A stretch of DNA of 64,000 nucleotides, from positions 624,001 through 688,000 of the forward strand of contig NZ_JAUCFJ010000002.1 of assembly GCF_030348505.1 (NCBI RefSeq). The letters run 5' to 3'. Made by a program: the position numbers and the translations under genes. Below the pieces are notes generated by a model. That model was not told the origin of the DNA. It worked only from the letters and a program-made list of their open reading frames with translations, and searched no databases. This stretch comes from Lysinibacillus sp. G4S2. GTDB lineage: Bacteria; Bacillota; Bacilli; Bacillales_A; Planococcaceae. Numbering within the stretch: the first letter of the stretch is position 1; every line of letters begins with the position of its first letter. Below are positions 15,822-24,577 of the stretch, piece by piece.

Positions 15822-16171
15822 AGCATGATTTTACGCGCGTGCAAAATATTTATATTGTCTGCGGGAAAACTGACATGCGTAAAGGGATTGACGGTCTAGC
15901 GACCCTCGTTCAGGACTCGTTTGAACTGGACCCTTATAGTGACTCGATTTTTTTATTTTCAGGTATAAGTAAGGACCGCTATAAATGTCTTTATTTTGAC
16001 GGTGACGGCTTTGCACTACTTTATAAACGTCTAGACAATGGCAGGCTACAATGGCCCAAAAATGAAAAGGAAGTACGAAATCTATCTCAACAAGAATTGC
16101 GTTGGTTATTGGAAGGTTTATCTCTTCAACAACCGAGGGCAATACAGAAATCTGCAAAAGGTGTCTTTTAA
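15818..16171 (+). CDS. tnpB: IS66 Orf2 family protein TnpB
   Basis: The 117 aa show the family hallmarks YIVCGKTDMRKGIDGLA and LYFDGDGFALLYKRLDNG, RLQWP, and are of normal full length. ATG overlaps the tnpA stop (AAATGA). Accessory transposition protein of IS66 elements; biochemical role not established. Confidence 0.92.
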   Translation: MKHDFTRVQNIYIVCGKTDMRKGIDGLATLVQDSFELDPYSDSIFLFSGISKDRYKCLYFDGDGFALLYKRLDNGRLQWPKNEKEVRNLSQQELRWLLEGLSLQQPRAIQKSAKGVF

Positions 16172-16233
16172 TCACTACTTTCTAAATGGTATAATTAACC
16201 GCAGATAATTTGAACGGAAATGTGGTGAACAAG

Positions 16234-17805
16234 ATGAGTATGGAAACAACAGAAAAATTAATTCACTTATTAGAAGAGCAACTCGCTGTTATGAAGCAAC
16301 AAAACGAAGAGCTTTCTAAAAAGTTAGACGTGTCACTCGCCCAAAATAAATACTTGTCTGAACAAGTTCGCCAGTTAACCAAAATGATTTATGGTTCGCG
16401 CTCGGAGAAGTCAAAATACCAACCACCAGATGGACAATGTTCGTTATTCGATAATGATCCGTCTTTTAATGGGTCTGAGCAAACAGAAGAACAAAGCACG
16501 GAAACTGTGACGTATACAGTGACCCGTTTAAATAAAAAGAAAAAGCGTAACGATTCATTCGTAGAAGGTGTGGAAGTGGAAGAAATTCACCATCATCCAG
16601 TAAATCTCCAATGTGACTGTTGCCAAAGTCAGTTACATGAAATCGGCTCCACAATTACCCGTGAAGAAGCAGCGTTTATTCCGGCCAAGTTGGTGCGTGT
16701 GCAGCATATTGAGCATGCCTATGAGTGTAAGCAATGTAAAAAAGATCGTGAACAAAATCAGTTTATTCAACGTGGGAAAGCGCCGATGGCAGTGATTCCT
16801 CGTAGCATCGCAGGGCCAACGGTGTTGGCGAAAGTCATCTATGATAAATTCTCACTCTACCTACCACTTTATCGCCAAGTAAAAGAATGGGCACGTACGG
16901 GTTTAATCACCAATGATAAAAATCTTTCGAATTGGGTGATTCGTGTTGCAGAAGAGTGGCTATTACCAATTTATGAAGAGATGAAAAATGTCCTTTCAGT
17001 CAAAACGCTACTTCATATTGATGAAACTGTTGCCCAAGTATTGAATCGTTCTGATGGAAAGCGAGCACAATCAAACGCGTATAACTGGGTATTCCGAACA
17101 GTCCCAACTGAGGGGCCAGTAATCATTCTATTTGAACATGCGTTAACGCGAAGTCGAACGGTATTGGAGGAATATTTGGCCAATTTTGAGGGCACCATTA
17201 TTTGTGATGGCTACTCTGCCTATGATAAGTTACCCAACATCACATTCGCCAACTGTTGGGCGCACGTTCGACGTTATTGGTTAAAAGTCGATAGCAAGAA
17301 CGGACGTATTGGTTTGGCCTACTGTAATCAGCTCTACGCTTTAGAGCAAAAATTCAAAGGGCTGCCGCCGAAGCAACGTCGAAAAATGAGATGGCGCTAC
17401 GCAAGACGGGTCATTCGGAAGTTTTTTAACTGGCTCGAAAAGTCTCAATTCTTTGGCAAAAACGCATTAGCCACAGCAACAGAGTATACGTTGAACAGAA
17501 GAAATGAACTAAAAGCATTTTTGTATAATGGGCAAATCGAAATCGATAATAATCCAGCCGAAAATGCGATCCGTCCAACCGTGATAGGAAGGAAGAACTG
17601 GCTCTTTTCTGTCAGTGAGGCGGGCGCAAAAGCCAATGCAATCTGCTTAAGTCTAGCGGAAACAGCAAAAGCGAATGGTGTAGATTTCTATAAATACCTC
17701 GTCAAGCTTTTGACGGATTTACCCAATCTCGCAATTCATCAACAACCAGAATTATTACAAGAATACATGCCTTGGTCCGAGTCGATTCAAGCTACATGTG
17801 CATAA
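16234..17805 (+). CDS. tnpC: IS66 transposase TnpC
   Basis: DDE transposase of about 523 aa. An N-terminal leucine-zipper-like coiled coil (LIHLLEEQLAVMKQQNEEL) is followed by MIYGSRSEKS, a CxxC...CxxC zinc knuckle (CDCC, CKQC), the first Asp in LHIDETVAQV, the second in IICDGYSAYD, and the Glu in NNPAENAIRPTVIGRKNW. The first in-frame codon is at 16210, but the ATG at 16234 (MSMETTEKL) fits the family start better. Full length and uninterrupted. Confidence 0.93.
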   Translation: MSMETTEKLIHLLEEQLAVMKQQNEELSKKLDVSLAQNKYLSEQVRQLTKMIYGSRSEKSKYQPPDGQCSLFDNDPSFNGSEQTEEQSTETVTYTVTRLNKKKKRNDSFVEGVEVEEIHHHPVNLQCDCCQSQLHEIGSTITREEAAFIPAKLVRVQHIEHAYECKQCKKDREQNQFIQRGKAPMAVIPRSIAGPTVLAKVIYDKFSLYLPLYRQVKEWARTGLITNDKNLSNWVIRVAEEWLLPIYEEMKNVLSVKTLLHIDETVAQVLNRSDGKRAQSNAYNWVFRTVPTEGPVIILFEHALTRSRTVLEEYLANFEGTIICDGYSAYDKLPNITFANCWAHVRRYWLKVDSKNGRIGLAYCNQLYALEQKFKGLPPKQRRKMRWRYARRVIRKFFNWLEKSQFFGKNALATATEYTLNRRNELKAFLYNGQIEIDNNPAENAIRPTVIGRKNWLFSVSEAGAKANAICLSLAETAKANGVDFYKYLVKLLTDLPNLAIHQQPELLQEYMPWSESIQATCA

Positions 17806-18090
17806 TAAAGCCAGCTATCTGAAAAAACATCAGAAAGCTGGCCATTTGTCGTGCGTGCCGTGAGGTGCGCATATTTTTTTGAATTCGGGCTTACAATCCA
17901 CTCACTCATTCCTGTACACACGCTCGCCATTTTATTAGTCCTATTCAGCCCCACATTAGCCCCAACTAGCCCCAAATTAAAGTTGTTTTATTCTTTATCT
18001 TGCGTAGTTTAAAATTTCATGAAATACATTTGCGTATTGATATATCAATACTTATAGGTTTTAGTTAGATATAGTATGCAACCAATCCAC

Positions 18091-18273
18091 TTTAGGCTGG
18101 GTAAAATAAAGCTAGAAACATTAACTAGTGCATTCTGCGACGAAAGTGAAACGTCAGTCGCAAACACAGCTTCTAAATTGCTAAGAGAAATGATCTTGGG
18201 CTGGGTAAGAGACTTCAAATTGTTAATATGAAGCGGTTAGAGTGGGGTTTAGCTATGAGCTAGCCCCACTTTT
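18091..18273 (+). repeat. Right copy of the speB-tail direct repeat (attR-like)
   Basis: Begins at TTTAGGCTGGGTAAAATAAAG, the last codons of speB, and follows the left copy (6207-6390) to the AGTGGGG...CCCCACT hairpin with only scattered mismatches. Includes the degenerate inner copy (18160-18211). Marks the right edge of the 11.9-kb island. Confidence 0.85.
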
Positions 18274-18433
18274 TTGCTTAGAGAAGGTGATAAAAGGTCT
18301 TATCAAGCTTTTAAGAGTGATGTTGTTCTTGTGATAGACGGTTGGTAGTACCCCGTTAGCGCTTGATTCTAAAAAAAAGAAAGACACCATCCCAAATACA
18401 TCGGATAGCGCCTTGATATTTCAAAGAGTTCTA

Positions 18434-19150
18434 CTAAGGGTTCGTTGACCAAAGTCCAGCATGTTTTAAGACAACACGTGGGTGAAGTTTTAGTTGTGCA
18501 ACCATTAAATCTGCTAGATCCTCTGCTTGCATCACTTTTTCTGGATTGCCGTCTGTTAGGTCTAGCTCAACAGCCATATCTGTAGCAACTGTACTTGGCG
18601 TTAATGTTGTAACGCGAATATTTTTCTTACGCACTTCAAGCATTAATGATTCACTTAGTCCGATAACTGCAGCTTTTGAAGCTGAGTATGCACTAGTAAT
18701 TGGTGCACCTTTTTGACCAGCTGTTGAGGAGATATTAATGATGTCTCCTGTGTTGCGCTCGATCATCTCCGGTAATACAGCGCGTGTTGTGTAGTACACA
18801 CCTTTTACGTTGACATCGATAATATTTGTCCATTCTTCAGGTGTTAAGTCCATGAAGCCACCGAATTTTGAAATGCCAGCATTGTTTACTAAAATATCGA
18901 TGGCGCCAAGCTCACCGCGAATAGATTCAACGGCTTTAGTAATAGAGTCTAGATCCGCTACATTTGCCGCAGCGATGGCTACCTTCACATCATACTGTTT
19001 AAGTTCCTCTGCTACTTGTTGTAAATTTTCAAGCGTACGTCCAACAAGACCTACGTGAATACCTTCTTGCGCAAAAGCTACTGCTGTTGCGCGTCCAATT
19101 CCACGTCCTGCTCCTGTAATTAACGCCACTTTACCTGCGATTGCTTGCAT
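18434..19150 (-). CDS. SDR-family 3-oxoacyl-[ACP] reductase-like oxidoreductase
   Basis: Classical short-chain dehydrogenase of about 238 aa. NAD(P)-binding [12 protein letters not shown], catalytic Ser in INISST (Ser-rich strand) and the YSASK pair (Tyr/Lys). Start at ATG 19150 behind AAAGGAGAG; frames extending upstream lack a ribosome site. Closest in style to FabG-like ketoreductases, but it lies alone, divergent from an HxlR regulator, so a stress-responsive carbonyl reductase is as likely as fatty-acid synthesis. Substrate not deducible. Confidence 0.85.
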   Translation of the reverse strand: MQAIAGKVALITGAGRGIGRATAVAFAQEGIHVGLVGRTLENLQQVAEELKQYDVKVAIAAANVADLDSITKAVESIRGELGAIDILVNNAGISKFGGFMDLTPEEWTNIIDVNVKGVYYTTRAVLPEMIERNTGDIINISSTAGQKGAPITSAYSASKAAVIGLSESLMLEVRKKNIRVTTLTPSTVATDMAVELDLTDGNPEKVMQAEDLADLMVAQLKLHPRVVLKHAGLWSTNP

Positions 19151-19318
19151 GTTTTTCTCTCCTTTAGATAAGATCGTTTTATTTAGACGAAAAAAAAGAT
19201 TAAGATTTGTCTTTAAGACTAACCTCATTCTACTATGATTTTCTATATTGTGAAGAGTGCACTTTTTTGTGCGGAGGTTACTAAAAGTTACTTATGTATA
19301 TGAAAGGGAGTTAGCTCT

Positions 19319-19705
19319 ATGTCGGATAAATTAAGAGAAGAGATCAAAGAGAGAATATTAAATAATGATTATCATTGCGAAAAAGAACTTACCTTATCAA
19401 TTATTAGTGGGAAATGGAAGGTTGTTATTTTGTGGCATTTAGGTGTAGAAGGACCACATCGCTTCAGTGAACTTCAAAGACTTTTCCCGAAAATATCTCA
19501 TAAGATATTAACAAACCAATTACGTGAACTGATGGATGATGGAATTGTTCATAGAGAAGTGTTTCCAGAAGTTCCTCCGAAAGTCGAATATTCAATGACA
19601 GAACTAGGGATGACATTATTACCAATCGTTGAGATGATGTACGAATGGGGAAAAAATAGAATCGATCAAATTAAACAAGAAAGCCATAACGAGGTCATTG
19701 GATGA
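19319..19705 (+). CDS. HxlR-family winged-helix transcriptional regulator
   Basis: The 128 aa show the HxlR core: [22 protein letters not shown], then [24 protein letters not shown] as recognition region, then YSMTELG wing. An N-terminal Cys (C20, YHCEKE) matches the redox/electrophile-sensing Cys of YodB/HypR-type members. Divergent from the SDR gene with a 168-bp spacer, so it probably controls that gene and itself in response to reactive carbonyl or quinone stress (inference). AAAGGGAG before the ATG. Confidence 0.88.
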   Translation: MSDKLREEIKERILNNDYHCEKELTLSIISGKWKVVILWHLGVEGPHRFSELQRLFPKISHKILTNQLRELMDDGIVHREVFPEVPPKVEYSMTELGMTLLPIVEMMYEWGKNRIDQIKQESHNEVIG

Positions 19706-19864
19706 TTTAAATTGTCAGTGATGTTTTTAGACAACTTTAAAAGAGCTAATAGATGGGTACATTATTTAACGATATTAATTCAACCTTTTTCATATACATA
19801 AATTTATTAAGATGGGTGAACTTTCCTTAACTTTGAACGTCTACTTTGTAAAAGGGGTGAACTA

Positions 19865-20059
19865 ATGGGAGTTTGGTATTTCTTAATCCTATTTGTAGGG
19901 TTGTTTTTGATATTTAAAGGACTATATATGAAAAAGCAATCTTTGTTCATTAAGAAAATTGGTATTGTGTTTGTAGGATTATTATGTATTTCATTCTCAA
20001 TATTTATGTTTTCACCAGGAAGTGCAGAAATAATTGCTGATTTGCTAAATTTGGAATAA
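19865..20059 (+). CDS. Small two-helix membrane protein, 64 aa
   Basis: Two hydrophobic segments (about 3-20 and 32-52) joined by a basic loop (MKKQSLFIKK), predicting an integral membrane protein with the loop inside. AAAGGGGTGAA precedes the ATG. No family recognised. Lies between two copies of the speB-tail repeat, so probably carried by a second, smaller insertion. Confidence 0.6.
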   Translation: MGVWYFLILFVGLFLIFKGLYMKKQSLFIKKIGIVFVGLLCISFSIFMFSPGSAEIIADLLNLE

Positions 20060-20084
20060 AGAAAAATATGGATTGGTGATATTT

Positions 20085-20190
20085 CTCGGATAACACTAAG
20101 AGAAATGGTACTGGGCAAGGTAAAATAATTTATTTTATAATGTGGGGCTAAAAGTGGGAAGGTATAATGAGATTACTTTTAGCCCCGCCT
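20085..20190 (+). repeat. Third, diverged speB-tail (att-like) copy with hairpin
   Basis: CACTAAGAGAAATGGTACTG and GGCAAGGTAAAATAA mirror the speB end (AAGAGAAATGATTTTAGGC, TGGGTAAAATAA) with several substitutions. It is followed by GGGGCTAAAAGT...ACTTTTAGCCCC, a hairpin of the same GGGGCT/AGCCCC type as at the other two copies. Suggests an older integration edge. Confidence 0.65.
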
Positions 20191-20291
20191 GCTTTTGAAA
20201 TTTGACTTACATAATCATTCCAGGCATCAATAGATATTTGGAATTAACGGACTTTCTTGGGGAATCTTTTGATTAGAATCAAATAACTTAT

Positions 20292-20343
20292 TGACATAGC
20301 AAGGAAAATATTGCTACATTATAGGTAACGGATGTTACCTATC
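20292..20343 (+). promoter_or_regulatory. Sigma-A promoter with overlapping TetR operator
   Basis: TTGACA (20292-20297) lies about 18 bp before TACATT. Over the start region is a perfect palindrome ATAGGTAAC-GGAT-GTTACCTAT (20322-20343). It ends 17 bp before the TTG start of the TetR gene, so autorepression of the two-gene operon is likely. Confidence 0.75.
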
Positions 20344-20360
20344 GGAAGGAGGAAAATTAT

Positions 20361-20930
20361 TTGGCACCGAAAGAGCAGATTACAGAGGAAATTTTATTGG
20401 ATTGTGCTTTTGAAATGGCTAGAAAGAGTGGGATTGATAGTGTTAATGCACGAGATTTAGCAAAAGAGTTAGGTTGTTCGACAAAACCTATTTTTCGATT
20501 ATTCACGAGTATGGACGATTTAAAGTACGCAATATATGAACGGGCTAGCAATCTTTATAATGAAAGAATGTTTCAGGGCTTGCAAGAAAGTTCTTTTTTA
20601 GGAATGGGGTTAGCTTATATTAACTTTGCTCGAGAAGAAAAAAAGTTTTTTGAGTTATTATTTCTATCCAATAAATATAAGATTTCAAGTTTTTCGGAAT
20701 TAATAAATGATGTAGAGAATCAAGGTATTATAGCACTTATTTCAAAAAACACAGGATTAACTCAAACCTCTGCTAAATCTCTATTTATCGATATATGGTT
20801 AACTACGCACGGTATTGCGACAATGTGTGCGACGAATACTTGCGATTTAGACAGCTCGGAAATTGAGGGTATTTTAAAAGATGTTTTTGAAGGAGTTAAA
20901 CTAAAATTATTGGATGGAGGAAATAAATGA
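20361..20930 (+). CDS. TetR/AcrR-family repressor
   Basis: The 189 aa have a standard N-terminal HTH (MARKSGIDSVNARDLAKELG, CSTKPIFRLF) and a helical ligand domain ending EGVKLKLLD. It starts at TTG behind AAGGAGGAAAA. Directly downstream of a perfect 9-4-9 palindrome that is its probable operator. Overlaps the CPBP protease gene by 4 bp, so the pair is one unit. The inducer is unknown. Confidence 0.88.
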   Translation: MAPKEQITEEILLDCAFEMARKSGIDSVNARDLAKELGCSTKPIFRLFTSMDDLKYAIYERASNLYNERMFQGLQESSFLGMGLAYINFAREEKKFFELLFLSNKYKISSFSELINDVENQGIIALISKNTGLTQTSAKSLFIDIWLTTHGIATMCATNTCDLDSSEIEGILKDVFEGVKLKLLDGGNK

Positions 20931-21688
20931 AAATGAAAAATTCACCTATTCTTTTATCGATACTATTTACTTTGTTTGCACTTGTTTTTCCTTTCATAGC
21001 TGGTGCAATTATAGCTGTCAAAAATATAAGTAGCTTAAGCTCTATAACTTTGATTCAATTTATTGCCTTTGCAGTTGGAGTAATATTTACTCTTTGGATC
21101 ATGAAAAAAAGTAAATTCTCTTTACAGGATTTTGGATTTAGAAGGTTTAAAGCCGAGGCGTGGATGGCTGTGATCGTTATTTCTGAGCTGATTGCTTTCT
21201 TTAATGGTATTACATATAAAGAGGGTTTTTCTGCGCAGTATGTATTTATTTTGCTTCTATTTGTTATTGCAGTTGGTCTTTATGAAGAGTTTATTTTCCG
21301 TGGCCTAATTTTCAAATATTTATCAGCGAAAGGGCTTAAAACGGCTATTATCGGCTCCTCTATTTTGTTTGGAATTGGACATCTTGAAAATTTACTTGCC
21401 GGTCATGATTTTTTATTGACATTAGTACAAGTAGCTTTTGCATGCCTCTTTGGGTTAGTTTGTGCAGAAATTGTTCTAAAGACAAAAAGTATTATTTTCC
21501 CGATTGTCTGGCACGCTTCGCACGATTTTATTGCTTTCTTGACTGATCAAAGTGAGCCAACGGTTCTTGCTACTTCTCTTTATATCTTTCATTGTCTAGT
21601 GTTAATTGGTCTCGCAATTTATTTCTGGAGAGCTTTATTTCCTAAGAATGATGTTACAAAATTGGGGAATACTGAAAGTTACGTTTAA
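20927..21688 (+). CDS. CPBP-family intramembrane metalloprotease (CAAX protease/bacteriocin-processing)
   Basis: About 253 aa, hydrophobic, with 7-8 membrane segments. Active-site signatures: YEEFIFRG (Glu-Glu...Arg), FGIGHLENL and WHASHDFIAF. Members cleave within membranes; in Firmicutes they often confer self-immunity to peptides or process bacteriocins. Coupled to and probably repressed by the TetR gene upstream. No bacteriocin gene is visible nearby. Confidence 0.88.
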   Translation: MKMKNSPILLSILFTLFALVFPFIAGAIIAVKNISSLSSITLIQFIAFAVGVIFTLWIMKKSKFSLQDFGFRRFKAEAWMAVIVISELIAFFNGITYKEGFSAQYVFILLLFVIAVGLYEEFIFRGLIFKYLSAKGLKTAIIGSSILFGIGHLENLLAGHDFLLTLVQVAFACLFGLVCAEIVLKTKSIIFPIVWHASHDFIAFLTDQSEPTVLATSLYIFHCLVLIGLAIYFWRALFPKNDVTKLGNTESYV

Positions 21689-21698
21689 ACACGACATG

Positions 21699-21743
21699 TC
21701 AAAAAAAGCATCTACTCATTTATTTGAGTCGATGCTTTTTTTG
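21699..21743. terminator. Bidirectional terminator between convergent genes
   Basis: AAAAAAAGCATC...GATGCTTTTTTT with inner TACTCA/TGAGTC arms. Serves both the CPBP and the dehydratase genes. Confidence 0.85.
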
Positions 21744-21752
21744 CTAGTTTCC

Positions 21753-22688
21753 TTAAGTCAAAGCCTCTAATCCAACATTACCTCCTGAAATAAGAAAACA
21801 CACTTTTTCATTTTGATGAATAGGTAAAAGTCCTTGAAGGGCAGCTCCAATACCGATTGAGGAGGAAGGTTCTGCGATAAATTTACCCTCGGTGAGTAAG
21901 GTTTTCATTCCACGTTGGATCGATGCTTCATCCACACTTACAACCTCATCGACAAGCTGCTGAACAATTGGAAAGTTTCGTTCTCCCGGCTGTAAAGTTA
22001 ATAGGGCATCTGCCAAAGATTTTTGTTCCTCTAAAAGCAATCTTTCGCCAGCTTCTAAGCTTTTGGCATAACGCGAAACAACGGCAGGCTCCACGCCAAT
22101 TATTTTGATAGGAGGGGCCAGAGATTTTACAGCAGTAGCAATTCCACTAATTAATCCACCGCCACCCATAGGAACAACTATGGTATTAACATCAGGAAGC
22201 TGTGCAAATATTTCTAAACCTGCTGTCCCTTGCCCTGCCATGATATCGTAATCATCATAAGGATGTATAATGCAATAACCATGATCACGACTGAGCTTTT
22301 CTGTTACAACATGTCGTTCTGCAAGCTTACATTGTACAACCTCAGCTCCCAAAGTACGTATTCCTTCTATCTTAATTGTAGGAGCTGAATCCGGTAGGAC
22401 AATGGTTGCCTTAACATTTAAGAGCTTGGCCGCGTAGGCAACGCCTTTGCCATGATTACCCGAGGAAGCGGCAACTACGCCTTTTTGCAATTGTTCTAAA
22501 GGCATGGATAGCATTTTATTAAGAGCCCCACGCAGTTTGAAAGAGTTTGTTTTTTGCATATTCTCGGCTTTTATGTAGACATGACATCCTAAAAGTTCAT
22601 CGAGCCCATTTAACCGAATAATAGGTGTTTCATATACATAGGATGAAATTCTTTGTTTAGCAGTAAAGATTTGTTCAAGTGTTAACAT
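21753..22688 (-). CDS. Threonine/serine dehydratase-type PLP enzyme
   Basis: Fold-type II PLP enzyme of 311 aa. Schiff-base Lys in TNSFKLRGA (about 52), SSGNHGKGVA, glycine loop MGGGGLISG and C-terminal SGGN. Lacks the ACT-like regulatory domain of biosynthetic IlvA, so it is of catabolic threonine dehydratase / serine racemase / hydroxyaspartate dehydratase type; substrate cannot be fixed from sequence. Single gene, convergent with the CPBP operon. Confidence 0.85.
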   Translation of the reverse strand: MLTLEQIFTAKQRISSYVYETPIIRLNGLDELLGCHVYIKAENMQKTNSFKLRGALNKMLSMPLEQLQKGVVAASSGNHGKGVAYAAKLLNVKATIVLPDSAPTIKIEGIRTLGAEVVQCKLAERHVVTEKLSRDHGYCIIHPYDDYDIMAGQGTAGLEIFAQLPDVNTIVVPMGGGGLISGIATAVKSLAPPIKIIGVEPAVVSRYAKSLEAGERLLLEEQKSLADALLTLQPGERNFPIVQQLVDEVVSVDEASIQRGMKTLLTEGKFIAEPSSSIGIGAALQGLLPIHQNEKVCFLISGGNVGLEALT

Positions 22689-23186
22689 ACAGCAACCCTC
22701 ACTTTAGTAAAATAATTGAAAATTCTGGCGTTATAATATAACTGTAGATTTACAGGCAATTTGTGTCAATGAATAAAATGACTGTGATTATGGCCGCGAC
22801 TCCATAGAATACTTCCTTCAACCTTGAAAAAATATTTGCTGAAAGACGGGGTAAAACGCCTCAGATGGTCCACACGGTTTATTGTCGAGATGGAGCAAGA
22901 ATCGGTGACAGTATTGAGTTAAAGCTTAAATGTAGTTGGGGTTAATTCTTAAGGAGATAGCCTTTTAAATGTGTTGCAACTGCTTATGAAGCAGAAATTC
23001 AAAGTGGTTGAGGTGGCTAAACGTTCCTGAATTTTCATCCATTTGACGTAGGTTCATTTAATCGAAACTTCAAAAGTTAATATTTGTATATTATACTTAT
23101 TATATGTGTATTAGGGAGTGTTTTAAGAAGTGGTAGAGGCTTCAAGAACCTTACTTAGAGTAACAATCTAGCAACTAATTTCATGA
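22689..23186. other. Gene-free stretch, about 500 bp
   Basis: Only short interrupted frames on both strands. I find no known RNA, repeat or promoter that I can support. It may be decayed coding DNA. Confidence 0.5.
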
Positions 23187-23189
23187 CTT

Positions 23190-23438
23190 GCCAGTAACAC
23201 TAATAATTATAATCCACCTTATAGACCTGCAGATTATTTCAAAATGGTATATGGAATTATTGATGACGAAAAAGAATTTAAAGAAACATTCGTTGTTATT
23301 TATGAAGATAAAATGATTTGTTTTGGAGTCATACCATTAAAGCCTCTGTTGATTCAAACGGATTATAAGAAGAGGATCCAATTTCGAGTTAGTTGTAAAT
23401 ACGATGAATGGAGGATACATAATGGACAATTTATTTAA
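23190..23438 (+). pseudogene. 5'-truncated open frame upstream of the SUKH gene
   Basis: The frame reads PPYRPADYFKMVYGIIDDEK through MICFGVIPLKPL to HNGQFI without a ribosome site at its first ATG (23244). The upstream codons look coding until a TGA, which suggests the C-terminal part of a lost protein. It overlaps the next gene's start. No family recognised. Confidence 0.4.
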
Positions 23439-24141
23439 TCAAATCTCAACTTTTTTAAACATATCATTACCTCAAGAAATAATGAATGCTTTCGACAATT
23501 CAATCTATTTGAAGCACAAGAATGATTTTTTAATACGTTTATTATCTTTTGAAGAAGCAACAGAAGTGTATTCATACCTAAATGAAGAAGTTAATATTTC
23601 AGAGGTTTTTCCATTATGGACAGATGATAATTCCAATTATGTGGGTGTTTACATGTTCGGGTCACTAACAGGCAGAGTTTGCTTTATAAATCATGAGGAA
23701 ATAGACTTGTCCCCAGTATATCCTAATGTACAAACGTTAATAAAAATCCTATTAGAACATCCTGAAAGTGATTGGTATGAACTTCCAAAATATTATCCTC
23801 GGTCCAAAGAGCATACTGATGAACTGCAACTAAAGCAAGATGTACAAGCCATTAAAGAATTGACGAACCTTCTTAAAAACCCTGAATTAGATGATGAAAA
23901 AAGAACTCAATATTTGTTTTCAATTATGGCTTTAACTTCTTACACACAATTGCATGAAATAATTCCCTTATTGGAAGACTCGGATATGTGGGTACAAGAG
24001 AGAGCTGCTGAAATTCTAGGTTTCCATAGATACGTGCCTGCTAGGGAAAAATTAGATTGGGTTAAAGAACACGGGCAATATAACGGGAAAATGGCAGCTG
24101 AATTAGCGTTAAAAAGGATAAGAATGGAATTAAAGAACTAA
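23422..24141 (+). CDS. SMI1/KNR4 (SUKH) domain immunity-like protein with C-terminal HEAT repeats
   Basis: About 239 aa. The N-terminal part shows the SUKH pattern: LPQEIMNAF, then FPLWTDDNSNYVGVY, GRVCFINHEE, IDLSPVYPNV, then a closing helix. Residues 160-239 form two or three HEAT-like repeats (TQLHEIIPLLEDSD, VQERAAEILG). Family knowledge: SUKH proteins are immunity proteins of contact-dependent/polymorphic toxins. Start at ATG 23422 behind GGAGGAT; a longer frame from 23404 lacks a site. No toxin is adjacent, so it may be an orphan immunity gene. Confidence 0.75.
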   Translation: MDNLFNQISTFLNISLPQEIMNAFDNSIYLKHKNDFLIRLLSFEEATEVYSYLNEEVNISEVFPLWTDDNSNYVGVYMFGSLTGRVCFINHEEIDLSPVYPNVQTLIKILLEHPESDWYELPKYYPRSKEHTDELQLKQDVQAIKELTNLLKNPELDDEKRTQYLFSIMALTSYTQLHEIIPLLEDSDMWVQERAAEILGFHRYVPAREKLDWVKEHGQYNGKMAAELALKRIRMELKN

Positions 24142-24279
24142 ACAAAAAGAAGCAATAACATATTAGAGTAACTTGTTTTATATTTGTTCTTTATTAATCC
24201 CTACAAAGTGCTAATGTTCATATTTGTATAAAAGAAAGGTTCTGTTAACAACAATCTTTGCGAACTGAGCCAATAAAAC

Positions 24280-24324
24280 AGAGCCTGTATCGACAATTAC
24301 TTGGTAATTAAAGATACAGGCTCT
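24280..24324. terminator. Terminator-like hairpin
   Basis: Perfect 12-bp stem AGAGCCTGTATC / GATACAGGCTCT with a 21-nt loop, moderate T content on the right (TTAATTT). The rest of 24142-24577 holds nothing I can name. Confidence 0.6.
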
Positions 24325-24577
24325 TAATTTCAATATTTAGTTGTCGTTATATATATTTAAACAAAAAAGATTGAAACATAACGTACTCATACATTCCTGT
24401 ACATTTAGCCCCAAAAACATGCTTGTTAATGCATTGACTTGCGCGGAAGAGACAACAGAGAATAATATCTCAAACGCTGATTTAACGGACTTCCTAACAC
24501 ATGCATGTTGTATTTTGCGTCATTCCTAATATATAATAAAAAGGTTATAGTAAAAACAATAAAAGGGAGCGTCCATA

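Larger units (their letters stand above)
15543..17894 (+). mobile_element. IS66-family insertion sequence, complete (2352 bp)
   Basis: Ends are GTAAGCCCG...AACGCAT (left) and the inverted GTAAGCCCG...ATGCGC (right); GTAAGC is the IS66 signature end. Both ends are flanked by the 8-bp direct duplication AATCCACT (15535-15542 and 17895-17902), the IS66 target-duplication length. It carries the three canonical ORFs intact. A perfect duplication and intact ORFs suggest recent, possibly still mobile insertion, in the spacer behind the ATPase operon. Confidence 0.95.

Noticed and set aside
19807..20118. 103-aa minus-strand frame opposite the small membrane protein
   Set aside because: Shadow of the plus-strand gene, which has a good ribosome site and membrane-protein composition.
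24341..24529. 62-aa frame before ywiB
   Set aside because: No ribosome site or recognisable domain; Cys-rich composition looks accidental.
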